Below, piece by piece: positions 1-8,305 of a stretch of DNA of 64,000 bases. The position numbers were made by a program, and so were the translations under genes. The DNA comes from Hydrogenophaga sp. Root209. GTDB taxonomy: Bacteria > Pseudomonadota > Gammaproteobacteria > Burkholderiales > Burkholderiaceae_C. The stretch is taken from the NCBI RefSeq assembly GCF_001428625.1, contig NZ_LMIE01000006.1:38673-102672 (forward strand), written 5' to 3'. Positions within the stretch are counted from its first letter, which is position 1. Every line of letters starts with the position of its first letter. The notes under the pieces are model-generated. The model did not search any database, was not told the DNA's origin, and saw only the letters and a list, made by a program, of their open reading frames with translations.

Positions 1-50
1 GGGGGCTGTTTCGCCTTGGGGCGGCCCGGCGGCGAAACGCTGCCCCCACG
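1..50. repeat. Partial copy of 81-bp palindromic repeat upstream of the gspJ prepilin motif
   Basis: Bases 1-50 match bases 769-818 almost perfectly, including the GGGGCGGCCCGGCGGCGAAA core. The match ends where gspJ-specific sequence begins. It is read here in a different frame from the gspK copies. Confidence 0.75.
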
Positions 51-724
51 GCTTCACCCTCATCGAACTGCTGGTCGCGATAGCGGTCATGGCCATGCTG
101 GCGCTGCTGAGCTGGCGCTCCATCGACGGCATGACCCGCACGCAGACCCTCACGCAGGAGCGCTCCGACGGTCTGCTGCGGCTGCAATCGGCGGTGGGCC
201 AATGGGTCGCCGATCTGGACGCGGTGTTCGACACGGGTGAGGTCACGCCGGTGGATTTCAACGGGCAGACACTGCGCATCACCCGACGCGACAGCGCCGA
301 AACAGGCCTGGACAGCCGGGGTGTGCGGGTGGTGGCCTGGGCTCTGCAGCCCACGGCAGCGGGCAGGCAATGGTCGCGTTGGCAATCGGGGCCGCTGCTG
401 CAGCGCGATGAGCTGGCGCGGGCCTGGCAGCGGGCAGCCGACTGGGGGCGCGGCGCCGCATCGTCCAGGCCCTCGGCTGCCGTCACTGCCGTTGACGCGG
501 GGGCTGACAGCTCCCTGCCCCTGATCGCCATTGACCAATGGCAGGTCTTCTACCACCGAGGCGAAACCTGGGGCAATCCGCTCTCGTCAGTGGGCACCGA
601 GACTGCAGGCGGCGGCAGCATGCCCAACGGCGTGCGGCTGCAGCTCACGATCGCCACCGGCCAGGCTCTGAGCGGCGAGCTACTGCGCGACTGGGTTCGC
701 CCCACCCTGGAAGCGGGCCGATGA
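2..724 (+). CDS. gspJ: Type II secretion minor pseudopilin GspJ (5' end outside window)
   Basis: This is a minor pseudopilin of the type II secretion system, part of the I-J-K tip complex of the periplasmic pseudopilus. The frame is open to the left edge, so the start lies upstream. The prepilin motif G|FTLIELL begins at base 50, with the conserved Glu at position +5 of the mature protein and a hydrophobic N-terminal helix (VAIAVMAMLALLSW). Residues before the cleavage site are encoded by a fragment of a palindromic repeat (bases 1-50) that also occurs in gspK, so the cleaved leader appears to be made of repeat DNA. An ATG start at 89 would delete the prepilin motif and is rejected. The gene overlaps gspK by four bases (ATGA), which suggests translational coupling. 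The family assignment is firm; the true start is unknown. Confidence 0.88.
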   Translation, partial: GAVSPWGGPAAKRCPHGFTLIELLVAIAVMAMLALLSWRSIDGMTRTQTLTQERSDGLLRLQSAVGQWVADLDAVFDTGEVTPVDFNGQTLRITRRDSAETGLDSRGVRVVAWALQPTAAGRQWSRWQSGPLLQRDELARAWQRAADWGRGAASSRPSAAVTAVDAGADSSLPLIAIDQWQVFYHRGETWGNPLSSVGTETAGGGSMPNGVRLQLTIATGQALSGELLRDWVRPTLEAGR

Positions 725-1866
725 GGTTGCCCCCACGCTCCGCCGCTTCGCGGGTCGCTGCCCCCCGAGGGGGCTGTTTCGCCTTGGGGCGGCCCGGCGG
801 CGAAACCATGCCCCCACGCTCCGCCGCTTCGCGGGTCGCTGCCCCCCGAGGGGGCTGGCCTTGCTTGGGGCGGCCCGGCGCGGCGGCCGTTCCCTTGCGC
901 AGTAGACAACGCGGCGCGGCGCTGCTGCTGGCCATGCTCACCGTCACGCTGGTGGCCACACTGGCTTCGGCGGCGCTCTTGCAGCAGTGGCGTTCCACCG
1001 AGATCGAGCAGGCCGAGCGCCAGCGTGTGCAGGCCGGCTGGATCCTGACCGGCGCACTCGACTGGGCCCGGCTGATCCTGCGCGAAGACGCGCGCGGCAA
1101 CCAGAGCAGCGGCAACGCCGACCACCTGGGTGAACCCTGGGCGTTGCCGCTGGAGGAAGCGCGCCTCTCCAGTTTTCTGGCCGCCGACAAGGCCAACAAC
1201 GCCGACAACGACACCCTGCAGGCCTTTCTCTCCGGCGAAATCCTCGACATGCAGTCGCGTCTGAACTTCAACAACCTCGTGCGTACCACGGGGGGTGGCG
1301 CCACGGCCAAAGTGGAGACATCCGAAGCCGATCTGCTCGCGTTCACGCGGCTCTTCGAGCAACTTGGCTTGCCACTGAGTGAGCTCGTCAACGCCACCGA
1401 GGAGCTGCGCAACACCACACAGCTCGCGCTCACCGACCCCCTGCCCTCGCGGACCGCGCTGGTGCCACACAAGCTCTCGCAATTGGGCTGGCTGGGCATC
1501 AGCCGCGCCAGCCTGGCCGCGCTGGAGCCGCATGTCACCGTGTTGCCCGAGCGCACCTCCCTCAACCTCAACACCGCCAGCGCCCTGGCCATTTTTGCCA
1601 GCGTGCCCGGGCTGGATCTGGCCCAGGCCCGCGAGGTGGTGACCGCGCGCGAGCGCAATCCGTTCAAGGCCCTGGGCGACGTGCTCACGGCCGCGCCGGC
1701 CACCGCAGGCAACCTCACCGACCAGGCCCATGGCACCCGCAGCCGCTACTTCGAGGTGCGGGGGCGCCTGCGGCTGGAGAACGCGGTGATCGAAGAGCGG
1801 TCGCTGGTCGTGCGCAACAACCTGGATGTGCGTGTGCGCTGGCGCGAGCGTTTTGCCCGCCCGTGA
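721..1866 (+). CDS. gspK: Type II secretion minor pseudopilin GspK
   Basis: GspK is the large minor pseudopilin that caps the T2SS pseudopilus tip. The prepilin cleavage site is RQRG|AALLLAM, with Gly at 913-915, followed by a hydrophobic helix (LTVTLVATLASAALL). As usual for GspK, the Glu+5 of other pseudopilins is absent. The body shows the family's repeated LNLNTASA-type segment (residues near TSLNLNTASALAIFASVPGL). The ATG at 721 overlaps the gspJ stop, but it adds about 58 residues encoded by two tandem 81-bp repeats (729-890). A TTG at 895, just before the RQRG motif, would give a normal short leader and is an equally plausible start. The leader is removed by the prepilin peptidase, so either product would mature identically if the long form is processed. 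Confidence 0.88.
   Translation: MRLPPRSAASRVAAPRGGCFALGRPGGETMPPRSAASRVAAPRGGWPCLGRPGAAAVPLRSRQRGAALLLAMLTVTLVATLASAALLQQWRSTEIEQAERQRVQAGWILTGALDWARLILREDARGNQSSGNADHLGEPWALPLEEARLSSFLAADKANNADNDTLQAFLSGEILDMQSRLNFNNLVRTTGGGATAKVETSEADLLAFTRLFEQLGLPLSELVNATEELRNTTQLALTDPLPSRTALVPHKLSQLGWLGISRASLAALEPHVTVLPERTSLNLNTASALAIFASVPGLDLAQAREVVTARERNPFKALGDVLTAAPATAGNLTDQAHGTRSRYFEVRGRLRLENAVIEERSLVVRNNLDVRVRWRERFARP
729..890. repeat. Two tandem 81-bp GC-rich palindromic repeats inside gspK leader
   Basis: Unit 1 (729-809) and unit 2 (810-890) both start GCCCCCACGCTCCGCCGCTT and contain the CCCCCCGAGGGGGCTG hairpin and a GGGGCGGCCCGGCG core. The spacing is exactly 81 bp (27 codons), so the gspK frame stays open through both. 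Related elements, reverse-complemented, lie at 60509-60574 and 62663-62731. Confidence 0.85.
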
Positions 1867-1978
1867 TGCCCGCAGCCAACAACCGGCCTCGCGCCGCCTT
1901 CCGCTGTGTGCGCACTTGTCGCACAGGCTCTCTAGAATGGTCCGCTCTGTGGCCTTGCGCCACGCCAGTCGAGTCATT

Positions 1979-3289
1979 GTGCTGATCGTCACCCCGTCGG
2001 ACTTTTCTGTTGCCACACCAGCGCCCGCGTCGGCCCTGTTCGACTGGGCCGAGTCGGCCAATGGCCAGCAGATCAAGGACTCCGGCCAATGCGGCGCATC
2101 GCTGCTCCCCCGCGACGATGACGTGGTTCTGGTCCTGCCGCCTCGCGCGCTGTCCTGGCACCGGGTCGCGCTGCCCAAGGTGGCCTCCAACCGCTTGCGA
2201 GCCGCGCTCGAGGGCATGCTGGAAGACCGCCTGCTCACCGAGGTGACCGAACTGCATTTCGCGCTGGAGCCGGGCGGCAAGTCGGGCCAGACGGTGTGGG
2301 TGGCGGCCTGCAACAAGGTCTGGCTGCGCAGCTGGCTGCAGGTCCTGGAAGGCGCGGGCCGACCCGTCACCCGCATCGTGCCCGCGATGTGGCCTTTGAC
2401 CCAGGCCGGAGCACCGCTGGCCCAGCCCGGCGCTTCACGCAGCTTCGAACTCGACGTGCCCGCCCCCATTCACTGGGCACACAACGAAGGCGAGCAGGCT
2501 TGGCTGGGCAGTGCCAGTCTGCTGGGCGTGAGCTGCACACCGCTGCTCGAAACCAGCAGCAGCCTGGGCGGCAGCACCAGTTCTGCCGCCGTCAAGGCCT
2601 TGATGCCCTCCCCACCCAACCTCCCGGGGGAGCCCGGGGAGCACGATATCTGGCTGGCAGACCCCGGCGTGGCCGCCGTCGCCGAGCGGGTGCTGAACCA
2701 ACGCTTCGAGCTCGTGGCATTGCCACAGTGGCTGCTGCGCTGCGCCCAGTCCGACTGGAACCTGGCGCAGTTCGACCTCAGCCTGTCCGCCGGCGCGCGG
2801 CGCGGCCAGCGCTGGCGGCGCAGCCTTCAGCGCTGGCTCAGCGCACCCGAATGGCGCCCCGCCCGCTGGGGTGTGGCCGCACTGGTGGCGGTCCAGTTGG
2901 TGGGACTCAACACCGCCGCCTGGCATGAGCGCAGCATGCTCGCCGCGAAACAGCAAGCCGTGCGCCAGGCGCTGCAGCAGACCTTTCCGCAGGTCACGCT
3001 GGTGCTCGACGCCCCGGTGCAGATGCAGCGCGAGCTGGCGCGTCTGCAGCAAGCCAGCGGGACCTTGTCGTCGGGCGACCTGGAAACGCTGCTGGGCGCG
3101 ATCGACCAGGCCTCCGGCGGCCAGAGCTTCCTGCCGGCCACGATCACCTACGCACCGGGCGACGGGCGCTTTTCAGGTTGGCGCGCCACCGAAGACCAGT
3201 TGCGCGCACTGCAGCAGGCGCTGGAACGCGGCGGCTGGCGCGTGCGCCTGGACGGCGAAGAGATGTCCATCAAACCTCCGGCACCCTGA
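1979..3289 (+). CDS. gspL: Type II secretion inner-membrane platform protein GspL
   Basis: GspL links the cytoplasmic ATPase GspE to the periplasmic GspM in the T2SS assembly platform. The cytoplasmic actin-like domain fills roughly the first 290 residues. A single membrane segment follows (WGVAALVAVQLVGLNTAAW), then a small periplasmic ferredoxin-like domain. The frame is open back to 1826. The GTG at 1979 gives an N-terminus beginning MLIVTPSD, which fits the family pattern. The ATG at 1937 (14 residues longer) overlaps a TCTAGAAT element that looks like a -10 box. The gene lies 112 bases after gspK and 5 bases before gspM. Identity is supported by order and architecture, as GspL sequences are poorly conserved. 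Confidence 0.82.
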   Translation: MLIVTPSDFSVATPAPASALFDWAESANGQQIKDSGQCGASLLPRDDDVVLVLPPRALSWHRVALPKVASNRLRAALEGMLEDRLLTEVTELHFALEPGGKSGQTVWVAACNKVWLRSWLQVLEGAGRPVTRIVPAMWPLTQAGAPLAQPGASRSFELDVPAPIHWAHNEGEQAWLGSASLLGVSCTPLLETSSSLGGSTSSAAVKALMPSPPNLPGEPGEHDIWLADPGVAAVAERVLNQRFELVALPQWLLRCAQSDWNLAQFDLSLSAGARRGQRWRRSLQRWLSAPEWRPARWGVAALVAVQLVGLNTAAWHERSMLAAKQQAVRQALQQTFPQVTLVLDAPVQMQRELARLQQASGTLSSGDLETLLGAIDQASGGQSFLPATITYAPGDGRFSGWRATEDQLRALQQALERGGWRVRLDGEEMSIKPPAP

Positions 3290-3294
3290 ACCCC

Positions 3295-3840
3295 ATGGCC
3301 ACCCGCAACCGCACCCCTTTTCCCGCGCCGCCTCTGGCCCGCTTCGCAGCGCCGCTGTCGGCCGCGCTGGACCGCCTGTCCCCCCGCGAGCGCAAGGCCG
3401 TGCTGATCGCCGGCTGGGTCGTGGGGCTGGGTCTGGTGTGGTGGCTGGCGGTGGCACCCGCCCTCGCCACACTGCGCGAAGCCCCCGAGCGACACATCCG
3501 GCTGGATGTCCAGCTGAGCCAGATGCAGGGCATGGCGGCCACCGCCAACGCGCTGCGCTCGGAACGCGATGCCCAGCCGCCGGGACGCGACGCGGTGCTG
3601 CGCGCGCTCGAAGCAGCCACCGCCCCGCTGGGCACCACGGTCCAGCTCTCGGTGCTGGGCGACCGCGCCACCGCCACCCTGCGTGGCACAGCGCCTGCAG
3701 CGCTGGCGCAATGGCTGGCACAGGTGCGCATCAACGCCCGGCTGCTCCCGCTGGAGACGCGGCTCACACGCGACGCCGCCACCGGCGGATGGACCGGCAC
3801 CGTGGTGCTCACCGGGCCAGGTTTGGCCGGTGGCCCATGA
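3295..3840 (+). CDS. gspM: Type II secretion protein GspM
   Basis: GspM is a bitopic inner-membrane protein that pairs with GspL in the T2SS assembly platform. The 181-residue product has a cytoplasmic stretch containing LSPRERKAVL, which is typical of GspM just before the membrane. One transmembrane helix (GWVVGLGLVWWLAVAPAL) and a periplasmic domain follow. The ATG at 3295 was chosen because it starts six bases after the gspL stop and gives a normal family length; the frame's earlier ATG at 3178 lies inside gspL. The stop overlaps the gspN start in an ATGA arrangement. Confidence 0.85.
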   Translation: MATRNRTPFPAPPLARFAAPLSAALDRLSPRERKAVLIAGWVVGLGLVWWLAVAPALATLREAPERHIRLDVQLSQMQGMAATANALRSERDAQPPGRDAVLRALEAATAPLGTTVQLSVLGDRATATLRGTAPAALAQWLAQVRINARLLPLETRLTRDAATGGWTGTVVLTGPGLAGGP

Positions 3841-4631
3841 ACGCACGCTGGCCCACCCGTCTTGCCTGGCTGGGCGCACTTCTCGGGCTCGTCACGGCCC
3901 TGCTGCTGTTCGCGCCAGCGCGCTGGCTGGCGGACTCCATCACCTCGGCCACGGATGGGCGGCTCCAGCTGGTCAATGCGCGTGGCTCGGTGTGGCGCGG
4001 CCAGGCCGATGTGCTGCTCACCGGCGGCCAAGGCAGCCAGACACAGACATCGCTGCCCCAAGGCGTGCAATGGCGTTTGTCACCCACGCTGTGGGCCGGC
4101 GTGCCCGCCATGGCACTGCAGCTTGGCGCGCCGTGCTGCACGCCACAGCCCATGGCATTCACGCTCAGGCCCCGCTTCGGCGGCGCGGAAATCCACCTGG
4201 CCGCTTTCAGCAGTCGCTGGCCCGCCAACGTGCTCATCGGTCTGGGCACACCGTGGAACACCCTGCGCGTGGAAGGCCTGCTGAGCCTGCAGACCGCGGG
4301 GCTGACGCTGCGCTGGCACGGCAGCGGGAGCAGCCTGCAAGGCGCCCTGGCGCTGGAGGCGCAAGACATCGCCTCGCGCCTGTCAACGCTGCGCCCGCTG
4401 GGCAGCTACCGCATGGACCTGCGCACCGGCGCCGATGGCAACAACACTTCTCTGTCGCTGCACACCCTCAGCGGGCGCCTGCAACTGCAGGGCCAGGGCC
4501 AGTGGGTGGGTGGGCGCTTGCGCTTTCAGGGGGTGGCCGAGGCCGCACCCGACAGCGAGGCCGCCCTGGCCAACCTGCTCAACATCATCGGGCGCCGGCA
4601 GGGTCTGCGCTCACTGCTCAACATTGGCTGA
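3837..4631 (+). CDS. gspN: Type II secretion protein GspN
   Basis: GspN is an accessory inner-membrane protein found in a subset of T2SS operons, including many from Burkholderiales. The 264-residue product has an N-terminal signal anchor (LAWLGALLGLVTALLLFAPARWL) followed by a periplasmic beta-rich domain. It contains ITSATDGRLQLVNARGSVWRG, a typical GspN opening. Its start overlaps the gspM stop, and gspD starts 44 bases downstream. Its role in secretion is not well established even in model systems. Confidence 0.82.
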   Translation: MNARWPTRLAWLGALLGLVTALLLFAPARWLADSITSATDGRLQLVNARGSVWRGQADVLLTGGQGSQTQTSLPQGVQWRLSPTLWAGVPAMALQLGAPCCTPQPMAFTLRPRFGGAEIHLAAFSSRWPANVLIGLGTPWNTLRVEGLLSLQTAGLTLRWHGSGSSLQGALALEAQDIASRLSTLRPLGSYRMDLRTGADGNNTSLSLHTLSGRLQLQGQGQWVGGRLRFQGVAEAAPDSEAALANLLNIIGRRQGLRSLLNIG

Positions 4632-4675
4632 CATCTCCGATGTTTCAGCACCCCACTTACCCTTACGATCGCGCC

Positions 4676-6847
4676 ATGAAACCGAGCTCCACCGCTGCCG
4701 CACCGGCCAAGACCCTGACGGCCATGGCCCTGGCCACGCTGCTGGCGCTCGGGCTCTCCACCGTGTCGCCCGCGCAGGCACAAAACCGCAACGGTGAGCC
4801 GGTCACGCTGAACTTTGTGGCGGCGGAGATCGAGTCGGTGGCGCGCACCATGGCCACCATCACGGGCCGCAACGTGGTGGTCGATCCACGCGTCAAGGGC
4901 ACCATCACCCTGGCCACGGAGCGCCCGGTGTCACCCACCGCCGCGCTCAACCAGTTCGCCGCCGTGCTGCGCCTGCAGGGCTTCTCGATCGTGGACACCG
5001 GGGGGCTTTACAAGATCGTGCCCGAGGCCGACGCCAAGCTGCAGGGCAATGTGGTGAACGCAGGCTCGGTGAACGCGTTGCCCACCTCCAACCAGGTCGT
5101 CACACAGATCTTCCGCCTCAACCACGAGTCGGCCAACAACCTCGTGCCGGTGCTGCGCCCCTTGATCGGGCCCAACAACACCATCAACGTCAACCCCGGC
5201 AACAACTCGCTGGTGATCACCGACTACGCCGACAACCTGCAACGCATCGGCCGCATCATCACGGCGCTGGACGTCTCGGGCGCGACCGACGTGGAGGTGA
5301 TTCCACTGCAGCACGCGGTGGCGGCCGATCTGGCGGCCCTGGTGACGCGCCTGATCGACCCGGCCGTGGCCGCTGGCGGCGCCGGGCAGCCCGATGCCTC
5401 GTACAAGACCACGCTGATCGCCGAGCCGCGCAGCAACAGCCTGGTGCTGCGCGCGGCCAACCCCGCCCGGCTGGCGTTGGTGCGCTCTCTGGTGGCCCGA
5501 CTCGACCAGCCTTCGTCGGCCAATGTCAGCGGCAACATCCACGTGGTCTACCTCAAGAACGCGGATGCGGTGGCGCTGGCCTCCACCTTGAGGGCGGCCC
5601 TGGCGGGCGAGTCCGCGGCAGCGGGCGGCAACGGCAGCAGCGCCCGCGCGTTCACCACCGTGGCCAGCTCAGGTTCCGCCAACCCGGCCAACAGCCCGGC
5701 CAGCACCCCGGTGGCTGCCAGCGCGCAGCCGTCCACCGGCGGCCAGATCCAGGCCGACCCGGCGACCAATTCGCTCATCATCACCGCGCCGGAACCGCAA
5801 TACCGCCAACTGCGCGCGGTGATCGACCAACTCGACTCGCGCCGCGCACAGGTCTATGTGGAGAGCCTGATCGCCGAGGTCAATGCCGACAAGGCGGCCG
5901 AGTTCGGCATTCAATGGCAAGGTGCGCTAGGCAAATCGGGCGACTCGCTCATCGGCCTGCTGGGCACCAACTTCGGCACCGGCGGGCAGAACATCATCGA
6001 CCTGGCCAGCGGCAACGCCACACCCACACCGGGCCTGAACGCGGGCGTGGCCCGGCGCACCAATGGTGTCTACGTGCTGGGCTTCCTCGCGCGCTTCCTG
6101 CAGCAGAACGGCGAGGGCAACATCCTCTCGACCCCCAACCTGCTCACGCTGGACAACGAAGAAGCCAAGATCGTGATTGGCCAGAACGTGCCCTTCGTCA
6201 CCGGCCAGTTCACCAACACCGGCAGCAACAACGGCTCGGTCAACCCTTTCCAGACCATCGAGCGCAAGGACGTCGGCCTGACCTTGCGCGTGAAGCCGCA
6301 GATCAGCGAGAACGGCACCATCAAGCTGACCATCTTCCAGGAGGTCAGCAGCGTGCAGGCCTCGTCGATCAACTCGGCCTCGGGCCTGATCACCAACAAA
6401 CGCTCCATCGAGTCCACCGTGCTGGTGGACGACGGCGCCATCGTGGTGCTGGGTGGTTTGCTGCAGGACGAATTTGCCGCCAACCAGGACAAGGTGCCCG
6501 GCCTGGGCGATGTACCGGTGTTCGGCAACCTGTTCAGAAGCGAAAGCCGCTCGCGCCGCAAAACCAACCTGATGGTCTTCCTGCGGCCCGTGGTGGTGCG
6601 CGATGCGCGCGAGACCAGCACCCTGGCGCTGGACCGCTACGAACTCATGCGCTCGGTGCAGCAGGACTCGCAGCCCAAACCCAGCGGCGTGCTGGGCATC
6701 AACGAGGCGCCGGTCATGCCGGCACCACTCTCACCCGCCAGCATGACACTCACGCCGCAGGCGCCCTCGCTGGCCAACCCCCAGTCGTCGCCCCCGCTGA
6801 ACCCACCCGCGGCGCCGGCGGCACCCACACCCGCACCGCAGCAGTGA
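4676..6847 (+). CDS. gspD: Type II secretion outer-membrane secretin GspD
   Basis: GspD forms the dodecameric or larger outer-membrane channel through which folded exoproteins leave. The 723-residue product has a signal peptide ending SPAQA|QNRNGEP. An N0 domain follows (VTLNFVAAEIESVARTMATI), then N1-N3 domains with repeated GNNSLVITDYADN-type motifs (also RSNSLVLRA and TNSLIITAP). The secretin core ends with VPGLGDVPVFGNLFRS, the family signature. The Ser/Gly/Ala-rich insert in N3 (about 5620-5760) and the Pro-rich tail are usual. The start at 4676 gives a clean signal peptide; an ATG at 4640 would add twelve non-signal residues. No pilotin gene is in view. Confidence 0.95.
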   Translation: MKPSSTAAAPAKTLTAMALATLLALGLSTVSPAQAQNRNGEPVTLNFVAAEIESVARTMATITGRNVVVDPRVKGTITLATERPVSPTAALNQFAAVLRLQGFSIVDTGGLYKIVPEADAKLQGNVVNAGSVNALPTSNQVVTQIFRLNHESANNLVPVLRPLIGPNNTINVNPGNNSLVITDYADNLQRIGRIITALDVSGATDVEVIPLQHAVAADLAALVTRLIDPAVAAGGAGQPDASYKTTLIAEPRSNSLVLRAANPARLALVRSLVARLDQPSSANVSGNIHVVYLKNADAVALASTLRAALAGESAAAGGNGSSARAFTTVASSGSANPANSPASTPVAASAQPSTGGQIQADPATNSLIITAPEPQYRQLRAVIDQLDSRRAQVYVESLIAEVNADKAAEFGIQWQGALGKSGDSLIGLLGTNFGTGGQNIIDLASGNATPTPGLNAGVARRTNGVYVLGFLARFLQQNGEGNILSTPNLLTLDNEEAKIVIGQNVPFVTGQFTNTGSNNGSVNPFQTIERKDVGLTLRVKPQISENGTIKLTIFQEVSSVQASSINSASGLITNKRSIESTVLVDDGAIVVLGGLLQDEFAANQDKVPGLGDVPVFGNLFRSESRSRRKTNLMVFLRPVVVRDARETSTLALDRYELMRSVQQDSQPKPSGVLGINEAPVMPAPLSPASMTLTPQAPSLANPQSSPPLNPPAAPAAPTPAPQQ

Positions 6848-6857
6848 GGCCCGGGCC

Positions 6858-8300
6858 GTGAAGTACCCGCTGCCCTACGCCTTCGCGCGCGAACACCTCT
6901 GGTTGATCGAGGACGACGGCGCCTCGCAAACCTTGCTGGGCAGCAGCACACCCGCCGTGGATGCCCCCGCGCAGACCCGCCGTCTCTCGGCCCTGTCGGA
7001 AATCCTGCGCTGCCACCCGGTGCAGGACCTGCAATGGGAGGACGGCGACAGCCTCAAACAGCGCATCAGCGTGGCCTATTCGCAAGGTGAGTCGAGTGCG
7101 GCGGCCGTGGTGAGCGAGGTGCAAAGTGACGCCGACCTGAGCCGCATGATGCAGGAGCTGCCGGCCATCGAAGACCTGCTGGAGACGGCCGACGATGCGC
7201 CCATCATCCGCATGCTCAATGCCCTGCTTACGCAGGCCGCGCGAGACGGCGCGAGCGACATTCACATTGAGCCTTTCGAGCGCACGTCCAGCGTGCGCTT
7301 TCGCGTGGACGGCACACTGCGCGAGGTGGTGCAGCCCAACCGCGCGCTGCACGCCGCGCTGATCTCGCGCCTGAAGATCATGGCCGAGCTCGACATCTCC
7401 GAGAAGCGCCTGCCGCAAGATGGCCGCATCTCGCTGCGCATCGGCACCCGTGCGGTGGACGTGCGCGTGTCCACCCTGCCCAGCGCCCACGGCGAGCGTG
7501 CCGTGCTGCGCCTGCTCGACAAGAGCGAGAGCAAGCTCAGCCTGGAATCGGTGGGCATGCAGGGCGATGTGCTCGCGCGTTTTCGCAAACTCATCGGCCA
7601 ACCGCACGGCATCATCCTCGTGACCGGGCCCACCGGCTCGGGCAAAACCACCACGCTCTACGCGGGCCTGCAAAGGCTGGACGCCGGCACGCAGAACATC
7701 ATGACGGTGGAAGACCCGATCGAATACGAGCTGCCGGGCGTGGGCCAGACGCAGGTGAATGCCCGCATCGACCTCACGTTTGCCAAGGCCTTGCGCGCCA
7801 TCCTGCGGCAAGACCCCGACGTGATCATGATCGGCGAGATCCGCGATTTCGAGACCGCGCAGATCGCGATTCAGGCCTCGCTCACCGGCCACCTGGTGCT
7901 GGCCACGCTGCACACCAACGACGCGCCCAGCGCCGTGACCCGCCTGACCGACATGGGCGTGGAGCCCTTCCTGCTCAGCTCGTCATTGCTGGGCGTGCTG
8001 GCGCAGCGGCTGGTGCGCAAGCTGTGCGTGCACTGCCGCCGCCAGGACGACCACGGCCTGTGGCACCCCGTGGGCTGCGAGCACTGCAACCACAGCGGCT
8101 ACAAGGGCCGCACCGGCATCTACGAGCTGATGGTGGCCAACGAACAGGTCCGCGCGCTGATCCACAACCGGGCGGCCGAGAGCCAGATCCTTGCCGCGGC
8201 CGAGGCCGGTGGGTTGCAGTCGATGCGTGCCGACGGGCAGCGGTTGATCGACGCGGGGATCACGTCGCTCGAAGAAGTCATGTCCGTCACCCGAGACTGA
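6858..8300 (+). CDS. gspE: Type II secretion ATPase GspE
   Basis: GspE is the cytoplasmic hexameric ATPase that drives pseudopilus assembly. The 480-residue protein starts at a GTG ten bases after gspD. It shows a Walker A (GPTGSGKTTT), an Asp box and Walker B (DPDVIMIGEIRD), and a His box (LVLATLHTND). The metal-binding cysteine module reads CVHC, then 13 residues, then CEHC. This is shorter than the roughly 29-residue spacing usual in GspE. The N-terminal GspL-binding domain is present. It is operonic with gspF. Confidence 0.95.
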   Translation: MKYPLPYAFAREHLWLIEDDGASQTLLGSSTPAVDAPAQTRRLSALSEILRCHPVQDLQWEDGDSLKQRISVAYSQGESSAAAVVSEVQSDADLSRMMQELPAIEDLLETADDAPIIRMLNALLTQAARDGASDIHIEPFERTSSVRFRVDGTLREVVQPNRALHAALISRLKIMAELDISEKRLPQDGRISLRIGTRAVDVRVSTLPSAHGERAVLRLLDKSESKLSLESVGMQGDVLARFRKLIGQPHGIILVTGPTGSGKTTTLYAGLQRLDAGTQNIMTVEDPIEYELPGVGQTQVNARIDLTFAKALRAILRQDPDVIMIGEIRDFETAQIAIQASLTGHLVLATLHTNDAPSAVTRLTDMGVEPFLLSSSLLGVLAQRLVRKLCVHCRRQDDHGLWHPVGCEHCNHSGYKGRTGIYELMVANEQVRALIHNRAAESQILAAAEAGGLQSMRADGQRLIDAGITSLEEVMSVTRD

Positions 8301-8305
8301 AGGCT

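Noticed and set aside
550-2469. Long antisense ORF of 639 codons opposite gspJ-gspK-gspL
   Set aside because: High GC makes long open antisense frames common; the product has no recognisable domains and the opposite strand encodes conserved T2SS proteins.
4640-4675. Upstream ATG for gspD
   Set aside because: It would add polar residues before a good signal peptide; 4676 is the better start.
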